From the NCBI RefSeq assembly GCF_012933655.1, contig NZ_JABBJJ010000040.1, positions 1 to 55,306 of the forward strand: a DNA stretch of 55,306 nt. The letters run 5' to 3'. This document shows positions 41,565 to 51,213 of the stretch, in pieces. The notes beneath the pieces are model-generated. The model was not told the origin of the DNA. It did no database searches and saw only the letters and a list, made by a program, of their open reading frames with translations. Both the position numbers and the translations under genes were made by a program. The stretch is from Pyxidicoccus fallax (GTDB lineage Bacteria > Myxococcota > Myxococcia > Myxococcales > Myxococcaceae). Each line of letters begins with the position of its first letter. The stretch's first letter is position 1.

Positions 41565-42749
41565 TCAGCGGAAGATCATGCTGTAGTCGTAGCTGCCGCT
41601 GCTGTTGTGGCCGCCGCCAGCGGGGCAGGAGCCGGGGCTGCCGCCGTAGAACAGGCCCTGGCACTTGTTGCACCAGCGCCAGTTCGACTGAAGGTCGGGG
41701 GCGCCCGGCGCGGCGTGGTGCAGGTGGTAATCCCAGCTCCCGGTCGAATCGTGGGCACCGCCCGACGGGCAGACGGAGCTGCTGTGGCCGCCGTAGAACA
41801 GGCCCTGGCACTTGTTGCACCAGCGCCAGCCACCCTGGAACCCCGCCGTCGGGGCCAGGTCGTGCGCGAGGTGGTAGTTGTAGCTGCCGACGTTCTCGTG
41901 TGCTCCTCCGGCCGGGCAGACGGAGTTGCTGTGGCCGCCGAAGAACATCCCCTGGCACTTGTGGCACCAGCGCCAGCTGCTCTGCACGGGCGTGTACAAC
42001 GCCCTCAGCGCGGAGAGGTCTCCGGGAGCGAACTCGCCCGTCTCGACCGAGCGGAAGCAGGAGTTCATGAGCGAGCCGCCGACGACCGCATTGGTCGGCG
42101 TGCCTGGAATGTGGATGGCGCCGATGCCCGCGTCGCCCTCGTCGCCGCCGGTGCCGCAGCTGATGCTGCGGTTGTAGTAGTCCGTGTGGCGGAACCCGAT
42201 GGTGTGGCCAATCTCGTGCGTGATGACGTGCTCGATGACGTCGACGCTGTAGGACGAGAGCCCGCCGCCGATGTTGATGGTGTGGTACGGCAGTCCGCCC
42301 GAGGGGAATCCGGCGGAGCCTCCCACCACGCCCGGCTGGATGACCGCGTTGATGGTGTAGCTGCAACCGGTGCTCGGCGTGCGCGCCATGGCGAAGGAGA
42401 GCGGCAGCTCGTCGTAGTTCTGGATGGCCAGGTCGAGCGCCGTGCTGAACGTGCCGGTGAACGTCGAGCCGTTGATGCAGATCTTCGTCACCGACGGGCT
42501 GACGAGGTTCGTCGTGCGGTATTGCTCCTCGGTGGAGGCGCCCCGCTCGAGCAGCTCGCGCGACGCATCCAGGGACACCTCGGCATCCCGCCCGACGTAG
42601 ACCTTCCCGTCGACGACCATGATGTCGTCGGCCGGGAAGCCAGCCTTGCCCAGGTTGTCGACAATCTCCTGCGTCTCATCGGGTTGGCCGGCGCAGCCAA
42701 ACAGCAACGCAATACATCCCGCCGCAAGCACGACACTTCTCGCAAACAT
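41565..42749 (-). CDS. Secreted HEIGH-type (M57-like) zinc metallopeptidase with three Cys-rich repeats
   Basis: The product is 394 residues with a lipoprotein signal (ALLFGCAG). The catalytic motif HEIGHTIGFRH lies at 178-188 (three His and the Glu), as in dual-action HEIGH peptidases. The C-terminus carries three tandem repeats with a 49-residue period, starting near 259, 308 and 357. Each has WRWCxKCQGxFxGG, a further Cys-Pro-x-GG-x-H and a GSxxY close. The repeats probably bind metal or form disulfides and may attach to a surface or substrate. The ATG at 42749 follows GAGGAA. It is likely a predatory or surface-processing protease. Confidence 0.88.
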   Translation of the reverse strand: MFARSVVLAAGCIALLFGCAGQPDETQEIVDNLGKAGFPADDIMVVDGKVYVGRDAEVSLDASRELLERGASTEEQYRTTNLVSPSVTKICINGSTFTGTFSTALDLAIQNYDELPLSFAMARTPSTGCSYTINAVIQPGVVGGSAGFPSGGLPYHTINIGGGLSSYSVDVIEHVITHEIGHTIGFRHTDYYNRSISCGTGGDEGDAGIGAIHIPGTPTNAVVGGSLMNSCFRSVETGEFAPGDLSALRALYTPVQSSWRWCHKCQGMFFGGHSNSVCPAGGAHENVGSYNYHLAHDLAPTAGFQGGWRWCNKCQGLFYGGHSSSVCPSGGAHDSTGSWDYHLHHAAPGAPDLQSNWRWCNKCQGLFYGGSPGSCPAGGGHNSSGSYDYSMIFR

Positions 42750-42961
42750 GGATATTCCTCTCGGTTGGACTTGTATCGCCGGGCCGTCATGAGACGAGCC
42801 CCCGGAAGATACGTAACCAAGGTAATCCATGAATTGACGCAGCCTCAAGAGAGGACACCGGGAGGTGCGCCGGTCATACAGAGGCACTGACATCGTCGCG
42901 CGTCGTGGCAATCAGCGGACCCTCGGCTCGTATACGGTGGGTTCATTCCTTGGAGCACCTC

Positions 42962-44290
42962 ATGCGCTCTCCCGCCCTGGCAGCCCTTGCCCTGACGTCG
43001 TTGCTGTTCGCCTGCGCGACTCGGGGGACGATGCCCACCTCCGCGGCGTCACGCGCTGCGCCCTCGAAGCGCCCATCCCCGCTGGATGCCACCGCGGAGC
43101 AGTACGTGAAGCTCGTCCTCGCCCTGGGCCAGCATGGTGAGAGCGAGGTGGATGCCTACTACGGACCGGAGGCCTGGGCGGAGGAGGCCCGCGCCACGCG
43201 GTGGACGCTGGAGGAGATAGGAAGGCGTGCCGTCGAGGTGAGGAAGGCCGTGGAGGCCGTCCCCGTGCCCGACGATGCGCTCCTGGCGATGCGCCGCCGC
43301 TTCCTGCTCGGACAGCTCACCGCGGTGGCCACCCGGGCGCGCATGCTGTCCGGCGAGCGGCTGACGTTCGACGACGAGAGCGAGGCCCTCTATGGCGCAC
43401 GCGCGCCGCGCCACACGGAGGCGGAGTTCGAGGCGGTGCTCGCGGAGCTCGAGCGGCGGGTGCCCGGCTCCGGTCCCTTGGGGGAGCGCGTCGAGCGCTT
43501 CCGCCAGCGCTTCGTCATTCCCGCCGACCGGCGCGATGCCGTCTATCGCGCCGCCATCGATGAGGCCCGCCGCCGCACGCTCCTGCACGTGAAGCTGCCG
43601 GCCGAGGAGCGCTTCACGCTGGAGTACGTCACGGGCAAGCCCTGGGGTGGGTACAACTGGTTCAAGGGCCAGGCGACGAGCGTCATCCAGATCAACACGG
43701 ACCTGCCGAACTCCGTGTGGCGCGCGGTCATGTTGGCCGCGCACGAGGGCTACCCCGGTCATCACGTCTACAACACGCTGCTGGAGCAGCACCTGATGCG
43801 CGGGCGCGGGTGGGTGGAGTTCACGGTGTACCCGCTCTTCTCTCCCATGTCGTTCATCGCCGAGGGCAGCGCCGATTACGGCGTCGAGCTGGCCTTTCCC
43901 GACGCGGAGGCGTTCCTGCGGGACACGCTCTTTCCGCTCGCGGGGCTCGACCCGCGGCTCGCCGCTGACTACGTGCGGATGGAGGCGTTGCTCGAAAAGC
44001 TCTCCTACGCGAACACCGAGGTCGCGCGCGCCTACGTCGATGGCCGGCTTGGCCGGGAGGCCGCCCGCGACTGGTTGATGCGCTACGCGCTCCTGACGCC
44101 CAAGCGTGCCGAGCTCGCGATGACGAGCTTCGAGTCCACGCGTTCGTACGTCATCAACTACAAACTGGGCCGCGACCTGGTGAGGCAGTACGTGGAACGC
44201 CGGGCGGGACCGGAGGCCACACCAGCGCGGCGATGGGAGGTGTTCCTGGACCTGCTCGCGTCGCCACGCCTGCCGTCGGACCTGCGCTGA
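42962..44290 (+). CDS. DUF885-family lipoprotein metalloprotease-like protein
   Basis: The product is 442 residues from the ATG at 42962, with lipobox TSLLFAC (Cys18). The helical body contains HEGYPGHH (261-268) and a downstream EGSADYG Glu, the gluzincin-like arrangement seen in DUF885 proteins. The family is predicted to be zinc peptidases, but few members are characterised. It is divergent from the HEIGH peptidase gene across 212 bp. Both are exported, so they may be expressed together. Confidence 0.85.
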   Translation: MRSPALAALALTSLLFACATRGTMPTSAASRAAPSKRPSPLDATAEQYVKLVLALGQHGESEVDAYYGPEAWAEEARATRWTLEEIGRRAVEVRKAVEAVPVPDDALLAMRRRFLLGQLTAVATRARMLSGERLTFDDESEALYGARAPRHTEAEFEAVLAELERRVPGSGPLGERVERFRQRFVIPADRRDAVYRAAIDEARRRTLLHVKLPAEERFTLEYVTGKPWGGYNWFKGQATSVIQINTDLPNSVWRAVMLAAHEGYPGHHVYNTLLEQHLMRGRGWVEFTVYPLFSPMSFIAEGSADYGVELAFPDAEAFLRDTLFPLAGLDPRLAADYVRMEALLEKLSYANTEVARAYVDGRLGREAARDWLMRYALLTPKRAELAMTSFESTRSYVINYKLGRDLVRQYVERRAGPEATPARRWEVFLDLLASPRLPSDLR

Positions 44291-44451
44291 GGCGCAACGC
44301 CGGGCTCAGGACGGCTCCGAGGGGAGGGGAGTGGTCTCCCGCGCCATGTCGACCCGACTCACCCGGCTGGAAGTCGATGGGTTCTGCTCACTGCGGACCT
44401 CCGAGCGTCGGCCCGGGTCGTGCAAAGGAGCCCCCGCCGACGGAGGCAAGG

Positions 44452-45942
44452 ATGGGTATTCGCGCAGGGGCGGTGGGGGTGGGGCTCGCGGTCATCTCTT
44501 TGTTCTCAGCGGGTTGCGCTGACAAGTCTCAGACAGTCGACCCTGGGGAGGACCAGGCTCCGGGTTTGCCGGATGGAAATGAAGTTCCCTCTCCGGTTCC
44601 TCCCGATGCCTCGGGAGATGCCGGCACGCCCCCTCCAGGCGAAGACGGTGGAACACCCCCCGACGCGGGCGAGACGCCCGATGCTGGAGAAACGCCTGAC
44701 GCCGGGCCAACTCCTGACGCCGGAGAGCCGCCGAGCGCGGGGCCCTGGCCGGTGGATGCGGTGCTCGACTACTCGCGTGCGTTCGGCGTCGGCACCCCCC
44801 AGAGCGTGGGAATCGATGAAGGGCTGAACCTCTGGTTCCTCGAAGGCCGCCGCATCGGCGTGCTGCGTCCCGGCGACAAGGCACCGTCGTGGACCACGGG
44901 CGTCGGTCAGGCGAGCGAACCGTTCGGTTCGGACTCGCTCGCCATCGACTCGACCGTCATCTGCGGCGGCGAGGCCGGGCGCGCGTACGTAGGGTACCGC
45001 GCCAACGAGATGAGACGCGCGCCGGGTATCGAGCAGCGCACGTACATCCCCTGGCCGGGCGAGGCGAACTACTCGCCCGAGCGCTTCGCCGAATACCGGA
45101 AGGGAGACCTCGACGCGGTCCGCCTCCAGCCGGATGGAAGCGTCGTGCTCGAGGAGCACATCTGGCGCACCACCGGCGGGAACAACAAGGACCGGCAGGC
45201 GGGCATCCACAACACCAACGACTACCACTATGAGGAGGACCGCACCGTCCTGAACTGCGCTCGCGTGACACGCGGCAGGGACCGGGGCGACCTCTACATC
45301 ACCACGAACCATGGCGTGACGCGCATCCAGGGGCTCGTCTACAACAGCCACCGTCACCCGGGCTGGTACCTCTACGAGAACGGCTCGGAGTGGGGTTCGC
45401 TGCAATGCCCGCCGATGCACGGGCTGGGCATCGCGCCGAACGGAGACGTGCTCGTCGCGAATGAGCAGATGCTCGGCGTGCTCGTGCCGAGCCCGAAGCT
45501 CGAGGAGTGGGACCGCGAGCGGACCTGGGATGGGCCCACGCCCTGGACGTTCAAGAGCTTCAACGAGGCGCTCAACGGCCAGGCCTCCGATGACTACTGG
45601 CGCGCCTTCGAGCAGGTCGCCTCGGGCCGCTACTACCTGGGGAGCGCGCAGTACGGCGTCTGGGCAATGACGCCGAAGTCCCGCTCGGCCGGAAACTGGT
45701 CGAAGCTTGCCGGGCTGCCGACGAATCGCATCCTCTCGCTCAAGGCGACGGACGATGGCGCGCTCTACATCGGCACGGATGACGCGGGTCTCTGGCGGCT
45801 GGAGCCGGACGGCACGACGCTGAGTCAGGTGCGTCAGGTGTCCGGTCGACGCGTCGTGCAGCTCGTCTACGAGCCCACCGTGACGCCGAGCATGCTGCTC
45901 GTCCTCACCGACCAGGGGTTGACCGTCATCCGGGGACCGTAG
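44452..45942 (+). CDS. Lipoprotein with Pro/Asp repeat linker and beta-propeller
   Basis: The product is 496 residues from the ATG at 44452, after GGAGGCAAGG. The lipobox is SLFSAGC. A disordered spacer follows, made of repeated TPDAGE/PPDAG units (about 48-95), which holds the domain away from the membrane and is common in myxobacterial lipoproteins. The rest (about 100-496) shows propeller-like strands such as GVTRIQGLVYNS, GLPTNRILSLKATDDGALYIGTDDAGLWRLEPDG, resembling two-component-regulator propeller repeats. No enzymatic residues are recognised. It probably binds ligands at the cell surface. Confidence 0.78.
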   Translation: MGIRAGAVGVGLAVISLFSAGCADKSQTVDPGEDQAPGLPDGNEVPSPVPPDASGDAGTPPPGEDGGTPPDAGETPDAGETPDAGPTPDAGEPPSAGPWPVDAVLDYSRAFGVGTPQSVGIDEGLNLWFLEGRRIGVLRPGDKAPSWTTGVGQASEPFGSDSLAIDSTVICGGEAGRAYVGYRANEMRRAPGIEQRTYIPWPGEANYSPERFAEYRKGDLDAVRLQPDGSVVLEEHIWRTTGGNNKDRQAGIHNTNDYHYEEDRTVLNCARVTRGRDRGDLYITTNHGVTRIQGLVYNSHRHPGWYLYENGSEWGSLQCPPMHGLGIAPNGDVLVANEQMLGVLVPSPKLEEWDRERTWDGPTPWTFKSFNEALNGQASDDYWRAFEQVASGRYYLGSAQYGVWAMTPKSRSAGNWSKLAGLPTNRILSLKATDDGALYIGTDDAGLWRLEPDGTTLSQVRQVSGRRVVQLVYEPTVTPSMLLVLTDQGLTVIRGP

Positions 45943-45964
45943 GCCGGTTTCCCCCTGGACGTGC

Positions 45965-46897
45965 GTGGCGGAGTGTGCCCGGTGCTCGTCAGTGAATACG
46001 GCTCCGTTCACCCAGCTCCAGGTGTTCCTCACCGTGGCCCGCCTGCGCAGCTTCAGCGGCGCGGCGCGCGAGCTCGGCGTCTCCACGGCCGCGGTGAGCC
46101 AGTCGGTGCGCCAGCTCGAGGAGCAGCTGCGTGTGGTGCTCCTCACCCGGACCACGCGCAGCGTGGCGCTGACGGAGGCCGGGCGGCGGCTCGTGGAGGG
46201 AGCCGGCCCGGCGATGGGGCAGGCGCTCGCCGCGCTCACCGAGGTTTCCGCCCGACCGGGAGAGACGGTGGGCCGGGTCCGGCTGTCGGTGCCGCGGGGG
46301 GCGCTGCCCTTCGTCATCGACCCGGTGGTCCCCACCTTTCGCGAGCGTCACCCGCGGGTGGAGGTGGAGGTCATCGTCGAGGAGCGCCTCGTGGACATCG
46401 TGGCCGAGGGCTACGACGCGGGCGTGCGGCTGAGCGAGGCCATCGAGCGCGACATGGTGCAGGTGCGGCTCACCGACGCCTTCCGCTTCGTGGTGGTGGG
46501 AGCCCCCAGCTACCTCGCGCGTCATGGGACGCCCCAGCGCCCCGAGGACCTCCTGCGCCACGAGTGCATCACCTTCCGCTTTCAGACCACCGGGGTGCTC
46601 TACGCCTGGGAGCTGGAGCGGGGCCGCAGGACGTGGCGCGTGCCGGTGCGCGGAGGGTTCGTCACCAACGACGTCCAGCTGATGCTGTCCATGGCGGAGC
46701 AGGGACTGGGGCTGGCGTACGTCCTGGAGCCCATGGTGGAGGAGTCGCTCCGCAACGGCCGGCTGCAGCGGGTGCTCGAGTCCTACGCGCCCACGGTTCC
46801 CGGCTTCTTCCTCTACTTCCCCAGCCGTGCGCAGCGGTCCCCGGCGCTGCGTCTCTTCGTGGACGTGGCCAGGGAACTCCTCGGGCGCGCGAAGTGA
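45965..46897 (+). CDS. LysR-family transcriptional regulator
   Basis: The product is up to 310 residues. An N-terminal winged HTH (FTQLQVFLTVARLRSFSGAARELGVSTAAVSQSVRQLEEQL) is followed by a periplasmic-binding-protein-like effector domain (VGRVRLSVPRGALPFVIDPVVPTF, YDAGVRLSEAIERDMV). The start is unsettled: GTG 45965 gives nine extra residues, while GTG 45992 (VNTAPFTQLQ) begins closer to the HTH as in most LysR proteins. It does not face an obvious target; both neighbours point in other ways, so the target may be distant. Confidence 0.9.
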   Translation: MAECARCSSVNTAPFTQLQVFLTVARLRSFSGAARELGVSTAAVSQSVRQLEEQLRVVLLTRTTRSVALTEAGRRLVEGAGPAMGQALAALTEVSARPGETVGRVRLSVPRGALPFVIDPVVPTFRERHPRVEVEVIVEERLVDIVAEGYDAGVRLSEAIERDMVQVRLTDAFRFVVVGAPSYLARHGTPQRPEDLLRHECITFRFQTTGVLYAWELERGRRTWRVPVRGGFVTNDVQLMLSMAEQGLGLAYVLEPMVEESLRNGRLQRVLESYAPTVPGFFLYFPSRAQRSPALRLFVDVARELLGRAK

Positions 46898-46909
46898 GTC
46901 ACGACGGAA

Positions 46910-48544
46910 TCACGACGCCCTTTCGGATTCGGAGTCTGGGGCGAACTGCCGCAGGTCCAGTTCCGCCAGGTCGAGCTCCTGCTCGACTCGCTGGAAGGCC
47001 GCATCACCGATGGTGCCGTCCGCCCGCAGCGCCAGGAGCCGCTGCCGCTCGGCCGAGGTGACCCTGCGCAGGATGGCCGCGTCGACGTTGGCCTCGTGTC
47101 CGTCACCCGCTGGCGCCCCGTGAGGCACGCTGCCGCCATGGGCCAGCTCCGCTTCGGCACGCCGAAGCATGACCTCGAAGCGGCGACGCAGCATCTCCGA
47201 CATCTCCTCGCCGGGCTGCTCGGCCGTGGCAGAGAGCGCGGCACGGAACGTCTCGACCCGGGCCAGCCGCACCTCCCGCTCCACCTCGCCGTCGTCCTCG
47301 AGCCGGAGCATGTTCATGAGCGGGCGCAGCGTCATGCCCTGGATGACGAGGGTCCCGAGCACGACGGAGAACGCGGTGAACAGGACCAGGTCCCGGTAGG
47401 GAAACGCGGGCCCGTCGGATCCGCCAGTCGGAAGGGCGAGCGCCGCGGCAAGGGTCACGATGCCTCGCATGCCGCACCACCCGACGACGGCCGCGGCGCC
47501 CTTCGACAGGGCCACCGTGTCACGACGCTCCGTCGTGCCGTCCCGAGCTGGACGACACCACCAGCGACTGAAAGCCGCGGCGCCCGACACCCAGGCGATT
47601 CGCGCGAGGATCGTCGCAACGCACACCGCGGCCGCGACACCGGCGTACCCGAGGAGCGTGCGCGAGTCGATCCTGCCGAGGATGGCCTTCAGCTGGAAGC
47701 CGACGAGGATGAAGGCGAGCACGTTCAAGACGAAGACGGCGAACTCCCAGACCGCGTACGACGGGATGCGGACGCGCGCCGGAATCACGTCCGCGGCGCG
47801 GCGGGCAATGGCCATCGCGAAGACGACCACGGTGAGGATGCCGGAGAGGTGGAGCCGCTCCGCGAGCATCCAGACCGCGAACGTCCCGCAGAACTGGACG
47901 ACAACCGCGATGGCGACGTCGTGCATCCGCCGGGTCAACAGGAGCATCAACCGCGACAGCACGAACCCGAGCACCACGCTGCCCAGGGTGACGACGAGGA
48001 GCGTCGGGAGCACGCCCGCCGGGGACAGCGTGCCCGCGAGCGTGGCACCGACGGCGAGCCGGAACACCAGGAGCGCGCTCGCATCGTTGAAGAGGCTCTC
48101 GCCCTCGAGGATGACGAGGAGCCGGTGCGGCGGACGGAGTTGCTTGAGGACGGCGGTCGCGGCCGCCGCGTCGGGGGGCGCGACAATCGCCCCGAGCGCC
48201 ACCGCGACGGCCCATGGCATTCCGGGCACGAGCAGGCGGGCCACCCCCGCGACCACGACGATGGTGAGGGCCACGGCACCGATGGCGAGGCTGGCGACGC
48301 TCCGCCAGTTCGCTCGGAGGTCGCGCGGCGATGCATCGAACGCGGCGTCCAGCAGCACCGGCGCGACGAAGAGCGTGAGCGCGAGCTCGGGGTCCAGGAC
48401 GAGCGTCGGCGTGCCAGGAACGAGCGCCAGCCCCGCGCCGGCCAGTGCCACCATGGCCGGGTAGGGCGTCCCGAGGCGCCGGGACAGTGCGGTGAGGCCC
48501 GCACCGGCGAGCAACAACGCGATGATGATCTCGAAGACTTCCAT
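46910..48544 (-). CDS. CPA1-family Na+/H+ antiporter
   Basis: The product is 544 residues. About 12 membrane helices span 1-415. The transport-site segment EGESLFNDASALLVFRLAVG (ND motif) and the helix with AIVAPPDAAAATAVLKQL are typical of NhaP/NHE exchangers. The helix GWCGMRGIVTLAAALALP carries the conserved Arg. The cytoplasmic C-terminal tail (about 420-544) is charged and helical. It exchanges protons for Na+ or K+. It is convergent with LysR, 13 bp away. Confidence 0.92.
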   Translation of the reverse strand: MEVFEIIIALLLAGAGLTALSRRLGTPYPAMVALAGAGLALVPGTPTLVLDPELALTLFVAPVLLDAAFDASPRDLRANWRSVASLAIGAVALTIVVVAGVARLLVPGMPWAVAVALGAIVAPPDAAAATAVLKQLRPPHRLLVILEGESLFNDASALLVFRLAVGATLAGTLSPAGVLPTLLVVTLGSVVLGFVLSRLMLLLTRRMHDVAIAVVVQFCGTFAVWMLAERLHLSGILTVVVFAMAIARRAADVIPARVRIPSYAVWEFAVFVLNVLAFILVGFQLKAILGRIDSRTLLGYAGVAAAVCVATILARIAWVSGAAAFSRWWCRPARDGTTERRDTVALSKGAAAVVGWCGMRGIVTLAAALALPTGGSDGPAFPYRDLVLFTAFSVVLGTLVIQGMTLRPLMNMLRLEDDGEVEREVRLARVETFRAALSATAEQPGEEMSEMLRRRFEVMLRRAEAELAHGGSVPHGAPAGDGHEANVDAAILRRVTSAERQRLLALRADGTIGDAAFQRVEQELDLAELDLRQFAPDSESERAS

Positions 48545-48688
48545 GCGGTGCGCGAGTCCCCTGGTGAATTCCAGGCTGTGTACCGGCCTCGTTTCCGCCG
48601 CTCCTTACCTGGTCGGGCGCGCACCGTATGCGAGGACTGGCCGCACGGCGTCCTGTTTCGACCGTTCGAAACGGTGCGAGGGTAGAAC

Positions 48689-49702
<1,014 letters not shown>

Positions 49703-49850
49703 TCAGGACCGACTGGAAGAGAGGTACGCCCCGATACAGCGAAGTACTAGAGGGCGGGGAGCCAATGGGCTCTTAAGCCCAGGTTGACAATGCGGACGGC
49801 CTCTTCGATGAGGAGCGCACCTTCGCGGGTGTTCCTATACTGCGAACTTC

Positions 49851-50390
49851 ATGACCCCTGCTTCCGAACGACTCGTCTGGGCGGTGGAGACGCTGGAGGT
49901 GCGCGCCGCGGACCGGTTGCTGGAGGTCGGCTGTGGCCAGGGCGTCGCGGTGTCGCTTGTCTGCGAGCGGCTGCGCTCCGGGAGCATCCTCGCGATTGAT
50001 CGCTCGGCCGCGATGATTGCGCAGGCTCGCCGCCGCAACCGCGAGCATGTCGCGGCGGGACGAGCCATCATCCTGGACGCTGTCTCACTGGAGGATGCGG
50101 ACTTCGGCGGCGCACGCTTCGACAAGGTGTTCGCCGTGAACGTGGATTTCCTTCGAAAGGAACCGGCGCGCTCCCTGGAGACCCTGCGCGCCGTGCTCCG
50201 TCCGCGAGGCGCTTTGTACCTGTTCCACCAGCCACCGCTGGAGGCGAAGGTGCGGCCCTGGGCGGATGGGACGCCCAGGATATTGGAGGCCCACGGCTTC
50301 ACCGTGCGCGACGTGCGCGTGAAGAAACTGAAGCCCGCCAGCGTGGCCTGCGTTCACGCCGTCCCGAGCAGCTCCTCCAGCAAAGCCTGA
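49851..50390 (+). CDS. Class I SAM-dependent methyltransferase
   Basis: The product is 179 residues. The SAM-binding motif I LLEVGCGQGVAVSLV (about 24-38) is followed by AIDRSAAMIAQARRR and KVFAVNVDF, then FHQPPLEAK. It is a minimal Rossmann methyltransferase without an extra substrate domain; the substrate is unknown. The ATG at 49851 starts the fold. The 3' end overlaps the convergent hydrolase gene by 37 bp. Confidence 0.85.
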   Translation: MTPASERLVWAVETLEVRAADRLLEVGCGQGVAVSLVCERLRSGSILAIDRSAAMIAQARRRNREHVAAGRAIILDAVSLEDADFGGARFDKVFAVNVDFLRKEPARSLETLRAVLRPRGALYLFHQPPLEAKVRPWADGTPRILEAHGFTVRDVRVKKLKPASVACVHAVPSSSSSKA

Positions 50391-50911
50391 CCTTCGGCCC
50401 AGGAGCCCAGCCGGGCCGCGCTGCCCAGGTGGTGTTTCGCGCCCACGTTCACCAGCCTCGCGCCCCAGTCCGCGGCGAGCCCCGTGATTCGCTCCATCGA
50501 GATGAACGCGTCATTGGTGCTCGCCACCACCACGGACGGGAAGGGAAGCCGCTGGCGCGGCATGGGCGCGAACCCCTCCGTGCCTTTCGGGAAGCCCGGA
50601 GCCTCCGTGTCGCTCGGTGCGACGAGCAGCGCTCCTCGCACCTTCCCGTGGCTCTCTGGATGCGTCGCCGCCCAGGACGCCACCAGGATGCACGCGAGGC
50701 TGTGCGCCACCAGCACCACGGGCCCTGGCGCCTCCGAGACGGCACGCTCCAGCGTGGCCACCCAGTCCCGAAGCCGAGGCGTGTTCCACTCCGCCTGCTC
50801 GATGCGCCGGCAATCCCTCCGCTCCCGCTCCCAGTGGGTCTGCCAGTGCTCGGGCCCCGAGTTGTAGAGGCCCGGCAGGATGAACACGGTGGGGCTGACG
50901 GCGGTGGGCAT
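50354..50911 (-). CDS. RBBP9/YdeN-family alpha/beta hydrolase
   Basis: The product is 185 residues. Visible are VFILPGLYNSGPEHWQTHWE, nucleophile VLVAHSLAC, LLVAPSDTEAPGF, Asp in VVASTNDAF and His in GAKHHLGS, the order of RBBP9-like serine hydrolases. The family includes peptidases and esterases of unclear natural substrate. The ATG at 50911 is preferred to an in-frame TTG 13 codons upstream. It overlaps the methyltransferase gene at its 3' end. Confidence 0.85.
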   Translation of the reverse strand: MPTAVSPTVFILPGLYNSGPEHWQTHWERERRDCRRIEQAEWNTPRLRDWVATLERAVSEAPGPVVLVAHSLACILVASWAATHPESHGKVRGALLVAPSDTEAPGFPKGTEGFAPMPRQRLPFPSVVVASTNDAFISMERITGLAADWGARLVNVGAKHHLGSAARLGSWAEGQALLEELLGTA

Positions 50912-50946
50912 GGTGGACTCGGCGTAGCTGGCGGCCCCCGCGCCGG

Positions 50947-51120
50947 TCAAGTCCGCGAGAGCCCGGGACTCTCCGGGCCGGTACCGGCCGGAGCCGTGCC
51001 CTTTTCAATCTGCCGCACCAGCGCGAGCGTGTCCGGCATCGGCGTGACGCCCAGCTCGTTCGAGAGGGTGGCGCGCAGCCTCTCGAAGGTGGCGAGCGCC
51101 GGAGCCCATTCGGAAGCGCG
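50947..51120 (-). pseudogene. Remnant C-terminus of a BTAD-type regulator
   Basis: The minus strand encodes ATFERLRATLSNELGVTPMPDTLALVRQIEKG, the closing helices of the bacterial transcriptional activator domain (SARP/AfsR, MalT-like), then a stop. No N-terminal DNA-binding or ATPase part exists upstream; the preceding DNA is the leader of the tRNA nucleotidyltransferase gene. It is a truncated relic. Confidence 0.6.
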
Positions 51121-51213
51121 GCCGTGCCCTCCGGACGTCCTGGACATTGGCAAGCCGGAGAGCGGACGGGTACAACGGGGGACACCCGTTCCACCGCCTG
51201 TCTCCACGCGCCG

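Noticed and set aside
41541..42890. Plus-strand frame opposite the HEIGH peptidase
   Set aside because: It is a shadow frame. The minus strand encodes the signal peptide, zinc motif and Cys repeats.
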